A stretch of DNA of 34,824 bases from Lachnospiraceae bacterium (lineage in GTDB: Bacteria > Bacillota > Clostridia > Lachnospirales > Lachnospiraceae): the NCBI GenBank assembly GCA_022791975.1, contig JAAWAC010000058.1, positions 1 to 34,824 of the forward strand, read 5' to 3'. Shown piece after piece: positions 17,010 through 24,980 of the stretch. A program made the position numbers and the translations under genes. Under the pieces are notes generated by a model, which ran no database searches, was not told the origin of the DNA, and saw only the letters and a program-made list of their open reading frames with translations. Position 1 is the first letter of the stretch, and every line of letters begins with the position of its first letter.

Positions 17010-17927
17010 TCATATTCCCCTGTAAGAAAAAGATTCTTCGGTTCTTCCCTGCCTGGCATTTTCCCTCCGGTACTGCCCTGGGGTCCTTCCCCTTATTTGT
17101 CGAAACACCTTACAGAAGTAGGCCTCGCTGGAAAATCCGGTCTCCATGGAAATCTCTGCCACCGTGGCCCTAGAGGTTCGCAGCAGCCTTTCTGCCATCT
17201 CCATTCGGTACTCCAGCAGATACTCTGAGGGGGTTTTGTGAATACAGTTCTGAAAGCAGCGCAGACATTCCCGCTTGCTCACAGCGGCCGCTCCTGCAAT
17301 CTCCTCCAGCAGAAGCTTTCGGCCATAATTTTTCTGAATAAAAGCTATCATGGTCTGAATCCTTTCCTGGCTGATAAGCTTCGTCTGACATGGGACAGCT
17401 TGACGCTCTCTTGCTTCCTCCAAGAGCAAAAGCCATATTTCTGATAGCATATTCCGTGTCTGAAACTCCGCATCCTCCACTTTTTGTAAATAGGCAAGCT
17501 GCCTAAGCTTCTTGAGCATGCTCCTCTGCCGCTCATTCTCCCCCCGAAGCTCCAGAATCTGCAAATTTTTGTCTGTCAAAATAGGCTCCAGATATTTGGT
17601 TTCAAAAATGCTTTTAAAGTGTCCACTTAAAAACGTGGCATGAAACAGATGGGAATCCATAACAGTCGGCTTGCCAGCTTCCACCGGCCTCATGGTGCAG
17701 AGAATATTGGTATTGATAAAAAATCCCTGCTCCTTTTCAAATACATAACTCTGGTTAGTCGTCTCTATCTTAACCGTACCACTTACCACTCGGCACAGCT
17801 CCAGCTCTTCATGCCAGTGCCAGGGACCCCGGGTAATGGTCAGATCCTCGTGGTGCATCACATAAGGATATTCCGGGGTCAACCCTGCAATCTCCTCCAG
17901 CTGATTTTCCCTTATCTTGATTGCCAT
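17010..17927 (-). CDS. AraC-family transcriptional regulator with cupin sensor domain
   Basis: The N-terminal half is a cupin-like ligand-binding domain (GPWHWHEELELCRVVSGTV, near residues 34-52). The C-terminal 100 residues hold the paired helix-turn-helix of AraC/XylS proteins (LLLEEIAGAAAVSKRECLRC, then TVAEISMETGFSSEAYFCK and FRQIRGRTPGQYR). Such proteins usually respond to a small molecule such as a sugar and control neighbouring genes. The nearest candidates are the divergent small-ORF pair and its own promoter. ATG 17927 is chosen with GGGGGG about 7 bases upstream. ATG 17942 is possible but its GAGGA is too close. The gene stands alone; no transporter or sugar enzyme is adjacent. Confidence 0.9.
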   Translation of the reverse strand: MAIKIRENQLEEIAGLTPEYPYVMHHEDLTITRGPWHWHEELELCRVVSGTVKIETTNQSYVFEKEQGFFINTNILCTMRPVEAGKPTVMDSHLFHATFLSGHFKSIFETKYLEPILTDKNLQILELRGENERQRSMLKKLRQLAYLQKVEDAEFQTRNMLSEIWLLLLEEARERQAVPCQTKLISQERIQTMIAFIQKNYGRKLLLEEIAGAAAVSKRECLRCFQNCIHKTPSEYLLEYRMEMAERLLRTSRATVAEISMETGFSSEAYFCKVFRQIRGRTPGQYRRENARQGRTEESFSYRGI

Positions 17928-17954
17928 CTCTCTGCCCCCCATTCCTCTGTCATC

Positions 17955-17966
17955 AAATTATAATTT
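17955..17966. promoter_or_regulatory. AAATTATAATTT palindrome upstream of the AraC-type gene
   Basis: A perfect 12-base palindrome lies 28 bases before the regulator's start and contains TATAAT on both strands. It could be a -10 element, an operator, or chance in an AT-rich gap. A TTGACT further upstream on the minus strand (17998-17993) is too far for a normal spacer. Confidence 0.3.
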
Positions 17967-18035
17967 TTATACAGATTTGGCGTAATTTTAATAGTCAATG
18001 TCCTATTTAGTATATAGAAACCGCCAATTTCCTTC

Positions 18036-18041
18036 TATAAT
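18036..18041 (+). promoter_or_regulatory. TATAAT -10 box for the small-ORF pair
   Basis: A perfect TATAAT stands about 30 bases before the AAGGAGG ribosome binding site at 18070-18076. The hexamer 17 bases upstream (TATAGA) is a poor -35, so an activator such as the divergent AraC-type protein may be needed. A start near 18048 would exclude the in-frame ATG at 17998 as initiation codon. Confidence 0.45.
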
Positions 18042-18084
18042 AATACTATACCAATTACCAACTGTAAAGAAGGAGGGGATCCCC

Positions 18085-18273
18085 ATACGATTCGAACGCT
18101 ATCACCAATTAAAGGTCTTTGCCGGCAACCATCCCGACCGCCTGGCCACCATTACGGAAGAGGAGCTTTTATCTGCCATATTTCCACAGGAATGCGAAGG
18201 TCTCCCGTCCTCATCCGATACGCTCTGTTCCCATCCCGCCTGCCAGATACAGCAAGGAGGTGAATCTGCATGA
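18085..18273 (+). CDS. Small ORF (62 residues) with AUA at the start position
   Basis: AAGGAGG at 18070-18076 is followed 8 bases later by ATA, then an open frame reading RFERYHQLKVFAGNHPDRLA and on through TITEEELLSAIFPQE. It ends with the TGA of an ATGA overlap with the next gene. No ATG, GTG or TTG occurs in frame near the site. The only upstream in-frame ATG (17998) has no ribosome binding site and lies before the probable promoter. Either AUA is used, or an ATG was lost by one substitution and the gene is decaying. The protein is soluble, with two late cysteines (SDTLCSHPACQ). I do not recognise the family. Confidence 0.5.
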   Translation: MRFERYHQLKVFAGNHPDRLATITEEELLSAIFPQECEGLPSSSDTLCSHPACQIQQGGESA

Positions 18274-18353
18274 GTATTCTCCTGTTAAGCACCATTTTGT
18301 TCTCTATGGTATTCTTATGTATTCTTGAGGAACGTTTGAGGGGCTCCCATTAA
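18270..18353 (+). CDS. 27-residue hydrophobic peptide
   Basis: ATG at 18270 is preceded by AAGGAGG with 8 bases of spacing, one of the best sites in the window. It overlaps the preceding stop as ATGA. The peptide starts MSILLLSTILFSMVFLCIL and ends EERLRGSH: one membrane-spanning stretch followed by a charged tail. A strong terminator begins 5 bases after the stop. It resembles in style the single-span subunits of membrane complexes (KdpF, CydX) but matches none that I recognise. Toxin-like or regulatory peptides are alternatives. Its partner is probably the upstream 62-residue ORF. Confidence 0.6.
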   Translation: MSILLLSTILFSMVFLCILEERLRGSH

Positions 18354-18358
18354 TTATT

Positions 18359-18391
18359 AAAGGACTGTTGCTTTTGGCAGCAGTCCTTTTT
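18359..18391. terminator. Strong intrinsic terminator
   Basis: aaaggactg pairs with cagtccttt, extended by ttgc/gcag with one wobble, around a short T-rich loop. A run of five T follows on the plus strand. It ends the small-ORF unit. It also lies just beyond the stop of the large kinase gene on the minus strand, where its tail (tttaataatt) is weaker but usable. Confidence 0.85.
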
Positions 18392-18395
18392 CCTT

Positions 18396-21188
18396 TCACA
18401 TCTTTTCTGGCAGGACCGGCACATCATTCTCTCCATCCATCTGGAGTTTTCTGGGCTGAAGTCCTTCCGCCTCCTCCGAAGCCACAATCTCTTCCCGGAG
18501 CACCTCCTCACTCTCTCTGCTTCCATCCGGAGCCAGCGGAAATATAATGGTTACCCGGAATAAATCCCCATCCAGATAAATCTCAAAGCTGCCCTTTTGC
18601 AGCTGGGTCAGGTTCTTGGCAATGGACAGGCCCAGACCACTTCCCTCCGTACTCCGAGACACATCTCCCCGGATAAACCGCTCGGTGAGCTGACTGGCAT
18701 CAATATTCAAGGGCTGTTCGGAAATATTCTTCACATTCAGCCGCACCATATGTCCCACCACAGTCATGTCCACATAAACCCGGGTTCCCGGCATGGCATA
18801 CTTTGCCACATTGTTGTATACATTCTCAATCACCCGCCATAACCGGCGGCCATCAGCCTCAATAATAATAGGCTCCTCAGGCATATTGGTCACTATCTGC
18901 AAATTTTTATCTGCAAACCGCTCATAAAATTCCCCGTTGGTCTGCTGAATCAGCTCTTGAAAATTCACCCGGATAAACTCTAGGGTTACATTGCCGGAGC
19001 TGATTTTGGAGGCTTCCACCAGATCCTCTGTCAGATGCTTCAGCCGCTGAGCCTTCTCCTCCAGTATCCCAATGTAACTGCGGGCCTTGGTGCTGGGCAT
19101 TTCCTCCCGCTTCAAAAGATCTACATAATTGATAATGGAAGTGAGAGGCGTTTTAATATCATGGGATACATTGGTTATCAAGTCCGATTTAAGTTTTTCA
19201 TCCTTCACGCTCTTGGCCACTGCCTGGGAAAGTCCTTCCCCCACATGGTTCACCGCCTCCGCAAAGACCCGCAGATCCCCCTGGAGCTTATGCAGAGGAA
19301 TCTGATATTCCAGCTCTCCCTCTGTCAGCCGGTAAATGCCTTCCAGCACCATCTGCTGCTGCACAGCCCGACGCAAAAGGTAAAAGCCCACCACCGCATC
19401 CAGAATGCAGGCCAGCAAAAAGCCCGGAATATTAAAACACAACAGAATACAGTTGGCCGCCAAGAATAAAAGATACTCCACTAGCGTCCGGGTGGTCATG
19501 CGCCGGCTGGCAACCACCTGATTGAGAAAACGTAAGATGGCACAGAACACGCTGTTGGTCCAGATGGTCCTTCCCTTCACCCTGCGGGCCAAACTTAAAT
19601 ATCCAAGCAGGAAGAAAAGATGTAACACAAACAGGAACACACCTCCCACCAGACAATTCTGCTGGAGATTTCCAAATCCAAATATCCGGATAATGCGGAC
19701 GCCTACTCCTAAGATAACTACAGCCGGAAAGCACACCAGAAGAGCTGCCAGCTCTGTCTTGATCCGGTCAAACCAATTCAGATGCACCACATTCTGTCCG
19801 TCCTCCGGCCGATGTCCCGCTGCCAGAGTCAGATATACCAGGCTTAAAAAATACAGCACACTGCCAATGAACACCCCATAAAAGGCCAGCCGTCCCACTG
19901 GCTTCAGCTCGTCAAACTGCTGCTTATACGCCTGGAGGTTATCGTTGGCCTGGTAGGCCGGGTCAATGGCTACCAGAAAGGTATAGTCCCCCTCCAGGGA
20001 TGGCACATAGCCTTTGAGATAATTGCTCACATCCCCCACAGTCAGGGGAATATTGGCTCCCTCCAGAGACATATCTGCCGTATTGTAAATCAGATAATCC
20101 TTATATCCCCGGAAATAATTCAGAAATGCTTCCTCCCCCAACAGCCCCTGGGGAACAGATTTAAGATTTGTATAGGTAAGCTTCTCAAAATTTTCTGAGG
20201 AAATACTTTCTGTCATTTCCGGGAGAATCATATACCGCATATTGGTCATGCTGGGACTAAACAGCTCCAGATTTTCCTTGTATGCATAATAGTCGTTATA
20301 GATAGCCGGAATAATCTCCTCCAGATCGTGGTATAGCCCCTGAAGCTCTCCAGCACTCATGCCATTCTTCTGGGCATAGTCCACAAGGCTTCCATAGCCC
20401 ACCGGCTGGTAGCGCTCCTCCACAGCTTCCAGGGTATCAATCCTGAGAATGGTGCTCTCCCCATTATTCAGGTAATTATCCACCTCCCAGGAAAGATCAG
20501 GATCCTGGGCATCCCTTTGTTCTGAAGGCAGGTGCTCCGCTTGTTGCAAGGATATTTCTTCTGCCTGCTCCTGGCCTGCCTCTCCACTTTGCAGCTCTGA
20601 CGGATACGATTCCATCTCCTCTGTCTGCTCTTCCTCCTCCCAGCTCTGGGGAACATCGGGAATAATCACGGGGTCGTCATCCGTAGCCACAGCCATGGAG
20701 CTGATAGCCTCCCCATCCCGATAGGTGCTCACCACCGTATGGGTATAGCTCCCCTGCATGCTGTAGGATACTCTCCCGTCCTGATATTCAATGCGCAAAA
20801 GCTGTCCGATGGCATAGCCATCAAGCCCCCAGTTCAACAGATCTGTAAGCTTATAGTATACCCCTTTCCGGCTTGCGCCACCGTCCAGGATCCGATTGTT
20901 ATCTACATAGTCCTCCAGATTCACCAGGATAGCTGCATCGTAGGCGCCTCTATTTTCAAATTTACTCTCCCGGCTGGCCGCGCGGATACAGCGATAAACC
21001 TGCTCCCGCACCTCATTCCGGTAATACTCTGTATCCTCAAAATTCCGGTCCTGCTTGAGTAGCCCGATTCCGCCACTACCCACGTAAATGGTACACAGCA
21101 CAATCGACAGTACCATGGCTACCGCACAAAATTGATTGACCACCAGAGCAGTGGCTTTCCAGCCCCAGGCATATTTCCATTGCTTCAT
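18396..21188 (-). CDS. Large multi-span sensor histidine kinase (930 residues)
   Basis: A first membrane segment (about 13-35) leads into some 395 probably extracytoplasmic residues. These contain a Glu/Gln-rich stretch (183-230), so the sensor region is unusually large. Several membrane segments follow (about 433-457, 478-500, 510-533 and two within 570-606). Then come a linker, the phosphoacceptor H676 in NVSHDIKTPLTSIINY, an N box (IENVYNNVAKYA, 787-798) and GSGLGLSI (849-856). The short acidic C-terminal tail after 890 is not part of the kinase fold. All motifs for activity are present. The ligand is unknown. It starts one base after the stop of its response regulator, with GGAG about 10 bases upstream, and they surely form one two-component system. 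Confidence 0.93.
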   Translation of the reverse strand: MKQWKYAWGWKATALVVNQFCAVAMVLSIVLCTIYVGSGGIGLLKQDRNFEDTEYYRNEVREQVYRCIRAASRESKFENRGAYDAAILVNLEDYVDNNRILDGGASRKGVYYKLTDLLNWGLDGYAIGQLLRIEYQDGRVSYSMQGSYTHTVVSTYRDGEAISSMAVATDDDPVIIPDVPQSWEEEEQTEEMESYPSELQSGEAGQEQAEEISLQQAEHLPSEQRDAQDPDLSWEVDNYLNNGESTILRIDTLEAVEERYQPVGYGSLVDYAQKNGMSAGELQGLYHDLEEIIPAIYNDYYAYKENLELFSPSMTNMRYMILPEMTESISSENFEKLTYTNLKSVPQGLLGEEAFLNYFRGYKDYLIYNTADMSLEGANIPLTVGDVSNYLKGYVPSLEGDYTFLVAIDPAYQANDNLQAYKQQFDELKPVGRLAFYGVFIGSVLYFLSLVYLTLAAGHRPEDGQNVVHLNWFDRIKTELAALLVCFPAVVILGVGVRIIRIFGFGNLQQNCLVGGVFLFVLHLFFLLGYLSLARRVKGRTIWTNSVFCAILRFLNQVVASRRMTTRTLVEYLLFLAANCILLCFNIPGFLLACILDAVVGFYLLRRAVQQQMVLEGIYRLTEGELEYQIPLHKLQGDLRVFAEAVNHVGEGLSQAVAKSVKDEKLKSDLITNVSHDIKTPLTSIINYVDLLKREEMPSTKARSYIGILEEKAQRLKHLTEDLVEASKISSGNVTLEFIRVNFQELIQQTNGEFYERFADKNLQIVTNMPEEPIIIEADGRRLWRVIENVYNNVAKYAMPGTRVYVDMTVVGHMVRLNVKNISEQPLNIDASQLTERFIRGDVSRSTEGSGLGLSIAKNLTQLQKGSFEIYLDGDLFRVTIIFPLAPDGSRESEEVLREEIVASEEAEGLQPRKLQMDGENDVPVLPEKM

Positions 21189-21189
21189 T

Positions 21190-21882
21190 CTATAATTTCT
21201 CCACCTTATAGCCGATTCCCCAGACCACCTTTAAATACCGGGGTTCCTTGGCATTGATCTCTATTTTCTCCCGAATATGCCGAATATGCACCGCCACCGT
21301 GTTGTCCGCGCCAATGGCATCCTCATTCCAGATACTCTCATAAATCTGATTAATGGAAAATACCTTTCCCTGATTTTTCACCAAAAGCAACAAAATATTA
21401 TACTCAATGGGGGTCAGCTTCACCACTTCCCCATCCACGGTCACCTCCTTCAAATCGTCGTTGATCATCAGGCCTCCTGTCTGAAAGATATTCTGTTGCT
21501 CCACAGCCACCGTCCCCAACTTGGTATACCGGCGCAGCTGAGACTTTACCCGTGCCACCAGCTCCAAGGGATTAAAGGGCTTTGTCACATAATCGTCCGC
21601 TCCAATATTCAGGCCCAAAATTTTATCCGCATCTTCGGACTTGGCAGACAGAATAATAATAGGAATACTGCTGTTCTCCCGGATCTTCAATGTGGCACGA
21701 ATCCCGTCCAGCCGGGGCATCATAATATCGATAATCAAAAGCTGGATCTCATTTTTCTCCAGCATCTCCACAGCCTGAATCCCGTCATAGGCCTTCAGCA
21801 CCTGATAGCCCTCCTGGCTCAGATAAATTTCAATGGCATCCACAATCTCTCTGTCATCATCGCATACCAAAACCGTATTCAT
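21190..21882 (-). CDS. OmpR-family response regulator, partner of the large kinase
   Basis: It is a 230-residue regulator with a receiver domain (CDDDRE acidic pocket, D52 in LIIDIMMPRLDG, IIILSAK, KPFN) and a winged-helix domain (LTPIEYNILLLLVKNQGKVF, then NTVAVHIRHIREKIE). The style is close to VanR-like regulators of Clostridia. ATG 21882 has GGAG 8 bases upstream; an in-frame GTG at 21891 is less likely. It opens a two-gene unit with the kinase. Direct repeats about 90 bases upstream could be its own binding site. Confidence 0.95.
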   Translation of the reverse strand: MNTVLVCDDDREIVDAIEIYLSQEGYQVLKAYDGIQAVEMLEKNEIQLLIIDIMMPRLDGIRATLKIRENSSIPIIILSAKSEDADKILGLNIGADDYVTKPFNPLELVARVKSQLRRYTKLGTVAVEQQNIFQTGGLMINDDLKEVTVDGEVVKLTPIEYNILLLLVKNQGKVFSINQIYESIWNEDAIGADNTVAVHIRHIREKIEINAKEPRYLKVVWGIGYKVEKL

Positions 21883-21967
21883 GCAGCACACTCCTTGTCT
21901 GAAATCAGCGACATTCCTGCCGTTATTTTTACCATAGCAACAAATTGTTAAGTTCCCGCTTGCCCAT

Positions 21968-21986
21968 TTCTTAAGCTTTTCTTAAG
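21968..21986 (-). promoter_or_regulatory. Direct repeats TTCTTAAG, 11-base period
   Basis: On the plus strand TTCTTAAG occurs at 21968-21975 and again at 21979-21986, so the units are 11 bases apart, one helical turn. OmpR/PhoB regulators commonly bind direct repeats with about this period, so autoregulation of the regulator/kinase pair is plausible. No convincing -35 box follows, which fits an activated promoter. Confidence 0.4.
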
Positions 21987-22008
21987 ATATTCCTTCCCAC
22001 TCTCTTCG

Positions 22009-22037
22009 CAAAAACACCCCGAGAAATCCCGGGGTGT
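22009..22037 (-). terminator. Terminator after degV
   Basis: On the minus strand acaccccg and cggggtgt form an 8-bp stem followed by a run of five T. It lies 34 bases after the degV stop and ends the methyltransferase-hslO-nadE-degV unit, isolating it from the response regulator. Confidence 0.85.
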
Positions 22038-22070
22038 CCCTTTTTGTCCGCTCTTATTTGACCCTTCCCA

Positions 22071-22955
22071 TCAGTCCAGCCACTGGGCATACTTGTCCTC
22101 TGGAGCGCTTAAAAATACAATGCCGATAATTCCAGGCCCTGTATGAGCGCCGATAGCGCAGCCTACCCGGGACTCGATAATGTCCCGACAGTGATACTGC
22201 TCCTTAAGCATTTCCTTTACCCGCTTACAAGTTTCCTTATCATTTCCGTGAACGATTCCGATGACCTGTCGCTCTAGGTTTACTCCCCGTTCTCCCACAA
22301 TTTCCACGCAGCGCTTCAGGGACTTTTGCCGTCCCCGCACCTTTTCAATGGCCACCAAGGCTCCCTCATCATTGACCTCAATAATGGGCTTTAAATCCAG
22401 GATACCTCCCAGAACCGCAGAGGTTCTGCTAAGCCTCCCGCCCTTATAGAGATACTCCAGGGTATCCACTGTCACAATGTGCTCCAAATTATCAAAGAAA
22501 TACCGGGCTGCCTCTATGACCGTCTCCTTGGACGCGCCCTTGGCCTGCATCTGCAAAAGTTTATACACCCCCAGGCCAAAGCCCATGGAGGCACACTTGG
22601 AATCAATAATGGTCAGATCAAAATCCGGATACTCCTCCAAAAGCTCCTGCTTTGCCAGATTGGCCGCATTAAAGGTTCCTGCAATCCCCGTGGAAAAGCA
22701 CAGGTAAACCACCGAGTCTCCCCTCCTGGCATAGGGCTCAAAATGCTGGCGAAACATATGGGCATTAATATGATAAGTGGTAATCTCGGCTCCCTCCGCC
22801 TGAATTTTATAAAATTCATCAGGATGAATGGTATCTCCGTCAAAGTAATCCGTTCCGTTTATAATAACAGGGGTGGGGATCACATGAAGCTCATACTTCT
22901 CTATAATCTCCCTGGGTAAATCAGTGGCAGAATCGGTGACAATTCTATATGTCAT
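22071..22955 (-). CDS. DegV family fatty-acid-binding protein
   Basis: The 294-residue protein opens YRIVTDSATDLP and has the family's later motifs CFSTGIAGTFNAA, DSKCASMGFGLGV, TLEYLYKGGRLSR and GAHTGPGIIGI. DegV/FakB proteins bind a fatty acid and, with the kinase FakA, deliver acyl-phosphate for phospholipid synthesis. No fakA is seen here, and Clostridia typically have several paralogues with individual preferences. Three ATGs cluster at the front. I choose 22955 because AGAGGA stands 6 bases before it; the longer frame from 23027 has no such support. It follows nadE by 74 bases in the same direction and ends at a clear terminator. Confidence 0.92.
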   Translation of the reverse strand: MTYRIVTDSATDLPREIIEKYELHVIPTPVIINGTDYFDGDTIHPDEFYKIQAEGAEITTYHINAHMFRQHFEPYARRGDSVVYLCFSTGIAGTFNAANLAKQELLEEYPDFDLTIIDSKCASMGFGLGVYKLLQMQAKGASKETVIEAARYFFDNLEHIVTVDTLEYLYKGGRLSRTSAVLGGILDLKPIIEVNDEGALVAIEKVRGRQKSLKRCVEIVGERGVNLERQVIGIVHGNDKETCKRVKEMLKEQYHCRDIIESRVGCAIGAHTGPGIIGIVFLSAPEDKYAQWLD

Positions 22956-23029
22956 AATCATTCCTCTTTCCTTCATCTCGTCCATGTTTTTTTTGCATTT
23001 CCTGGACATTTCCTGGTGTTTTACCATAT

Positions 23030-24964
23030 TCAGGCCTTAAGCCCCTCCGCCTCCTGGAGCCAGATATGCGCACAGGCATCACTGGGCATCCGCAAGTCTC
23101 CCCGGGGAGACACAGCCACAGATCCCACCTTGGGACCATCTGGCAGGCAGGACCGTTTAAACTGCTGGGCAAAAAACCGGCGGTAGAATACCTTCAGCCA
23201 TTTCAGCAGCACCTCATTTTCATAAATTCCCGCAAAAGCCAGCCGTGCCAGCCGGTAAAGTTTTTCCGGACCAAAGCCAAAGCGCAAAATATAGTACAGA
23301 TAAAAATCGTGAATCTCGTAGGGCCCTACCAGATCCTCTGTCTTTTGGGAGATCACTCCATCCTCCGGCGGCAAAAGCTCTGGGCTCACCGGCGTATCCA
23401 GCACATCCCAAAGCACCTGGCTAAGCGCCTCATCCTGGCAGCTCTCTGCATAATATGCCACCAGATGCCGCACAAGAGTCTTGGGAACCCCGCCATTGAC
23501 CCCATACATGGACATGTGATCCCCATTATAGGTAGCCCAACCCAGAGCCAGCTCCGACATATCTCCGGTTCCAATTACCATGCCACCAATCTGGTTGGCA
23601 ATATCCATCAATACCTGGGTCCTCTCCCGGGCCTGAGAATTTTCATAGGTCACATCATGTTTTGCGATCTCCTGCCCAATATCCCGAAAATGCAGGGTCA
23701 CTGCCTCCTTAATGTCTACCTCCTTCAGACTGGCTCCCAGCCTTTTCGTCAGCTCACAGGCGTTGGTATAGGTCCTGTCTGTGGTACCAAAGCAGGGCAT
23801 GGTCACACAGAGAATCCCCTCCCTGGGAAGGGACAGATAATCAAAAGCACGGGCGGTCACCAGCAATGCCAGGGTGGAATCCAGTCCACCGGAAATCCCC
23901 ACCACGGCCCGCCTGCAACTGGTATGCTCCAGACGCTTTTTCAATCCCAGTGCCTGAATGGCCAAAATCTCTTCACATCTGCGATTCCGATCCTCCCGGC
24001 TGTCCGGCACAAAGGGATGGGCGTCCACCCGGCGCTCCAGACGGGTTTCTTCTCTGTCTAAATGAAATCCGATCTCCGTATACATGGTATCCGGCCTTAC
24101 AAAAAAGGTGTTCATTCTCCGCCTCTCTCCAGCCAGACGGGCCACATCTAAATCTCCGTAGACAATCTGGTTCTGGAACCGAGCCGCCCGGCTAAGCAGG
24201 ATTCCATTCTCTGCAATCAGGCTGTGTCCACCGAATACCAGATCCTGGGTAGACTCTCCCTCCCCGGCATTGGCATAAATATAGCCACATACCAGACGGG
24301 CTGACTGGCCCCGGATCAGCGCCTCCCGATAAACATCCTTGCCTGTGGTCTCGTCACTGGCCGAGCAGTTGACGATCACCGTGGCCCCTGTCAGGGCATG
24401 GCGAATGCTGGGAGGCTCCGGTACCCAAACATCCTCACAGATCTCCGCCGCCACCACCAAATCCGGCATATCCTCACAGGTAAACAACAGATCCGTCCCA
24501 AAGGGGATATAGTCTCCCTTTCCCCCGGCTCCCCGACTCACCCAAACAAACTCAGCTGCCCGTTCTCCCGGGACAAAATGCCGCAGCTCATAAAATTCTC
24601 CGTAATTGGGCAGATAGGTCTTGGGCACCATCCCAAGAATCTCACCCCGGCTCACCGCAGCCGCCACATTGTATAGCTTTCCCTCCTTGGACCAGGGAAG
24701 TCCCACAAAAATCAGGGCATCCAGATCTCTGGATGCATCTACGATCCGATACAGCTGTTCCCTGGCGCTTCCCAGCAAGATCTCCTGCAAGAATAAATCC
24801 CCACAGGTATAGCCAGTGATGCACAGCTCTGGAAACACAATAAGCTTTGCGCCCTTTCCTGCCGCCTCCTCCATAAGACGGATGATTTCCCCTGCATTGT
24901 ACTCCGGATCTGCCACCCGAATGCAGGGCGTAATGGCCGCTGTCTTGATAAATCCATGCTTCAT
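23030..24964 (-). CDS. nadE: Glutamine-dependent NAD+ synthetase
   Basis: It makes NAD+ from deamido-NAD+, ATP and glutamine in the cytoplasm. The N-terminal nitrilase-type glutaminase domain (1-280) has the triad E46 (FPELCITGY), K115 (VPKTYLPNYGEFYE) and C176 (AEICEDVW). The C-terminal synthetase domain has the ATP loop SGGLDST (358-364), and MVIGTGDMSELALGWATYNG is clear downstream. At 644 residues it is the long, bacterial glutamine-using form. GGAG lies about 10 bases before the ATG. It starts 16 bases after hslO and is read with it. Confidence 0.96.
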   Translation of the reverse strand: MKHGFIKTAAITPCIRVADPEYNAGEIIRLMEEAAGKGAKLIVFPELCITGYTCGDLFLQEILLGSAREQLYRIVDASRDLDALIFVGLPWSKEGKLYNVAAAVSRGEILGMVPKTYLPNYGEFYELRHFVPGERAAEFVWVSRGAGGKGDYIPFGTDLLFTCEDMPDLVVAAEICEDVWVPEPPSIRHALTGATVIVNCSASDETTGKDVYREALIRGQSARLVCGYIYANAGEGESTQDLVFGGHSLIAENGILLSRAARFQNQIVYGDLDVARLAGERRRMNTFFVRPDTMYTEIGFHLDREETRLERRVDAHPFVPDSREDRNRRCEEILAIQALGLKKRLEHTSCRRAVVGISGGLDSTLALLVTARAFDYLSLPREGILCVTMPCFGTTDRTYTNACELTKRLGASLKEVDIKEAVTLHFRDIGQEIAKHDVTYENSQARERTQVLMDIANQIGGMVIGTGDMSELALGWATYNGDHMSMYGVNGGVPKTLVRHLVAYYAESCQDEALSQVLWDVLDTPVSPELLPPEDGVISQKTEDLVGPYEIHDFYLYYILRFGFGPEKLYRLARLAFAGIYENEVLLKWLKVFYRRFFAQQFKRSCLPDGPKVGSVAVSPRGDLRMPSDACAHIWLQEAEGLKA

Positions 24965-24980
24965 TCTGTATTCGCTCCTT

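Noticed and set aside
17998..18084. ATG 17998 as start of the 62-residue small ORF
   Set aside because: No ribosome binding site, and it lies before the TATAAT at 18036. The strong site at 18070 points to 18085.
18119..18328. Alternative 69-codon frame over the small-ORF pair
   Set aside because: No ribosome binding site at its ATG. The other frame has the strong sites, the ATGA overlap and the matching stop.
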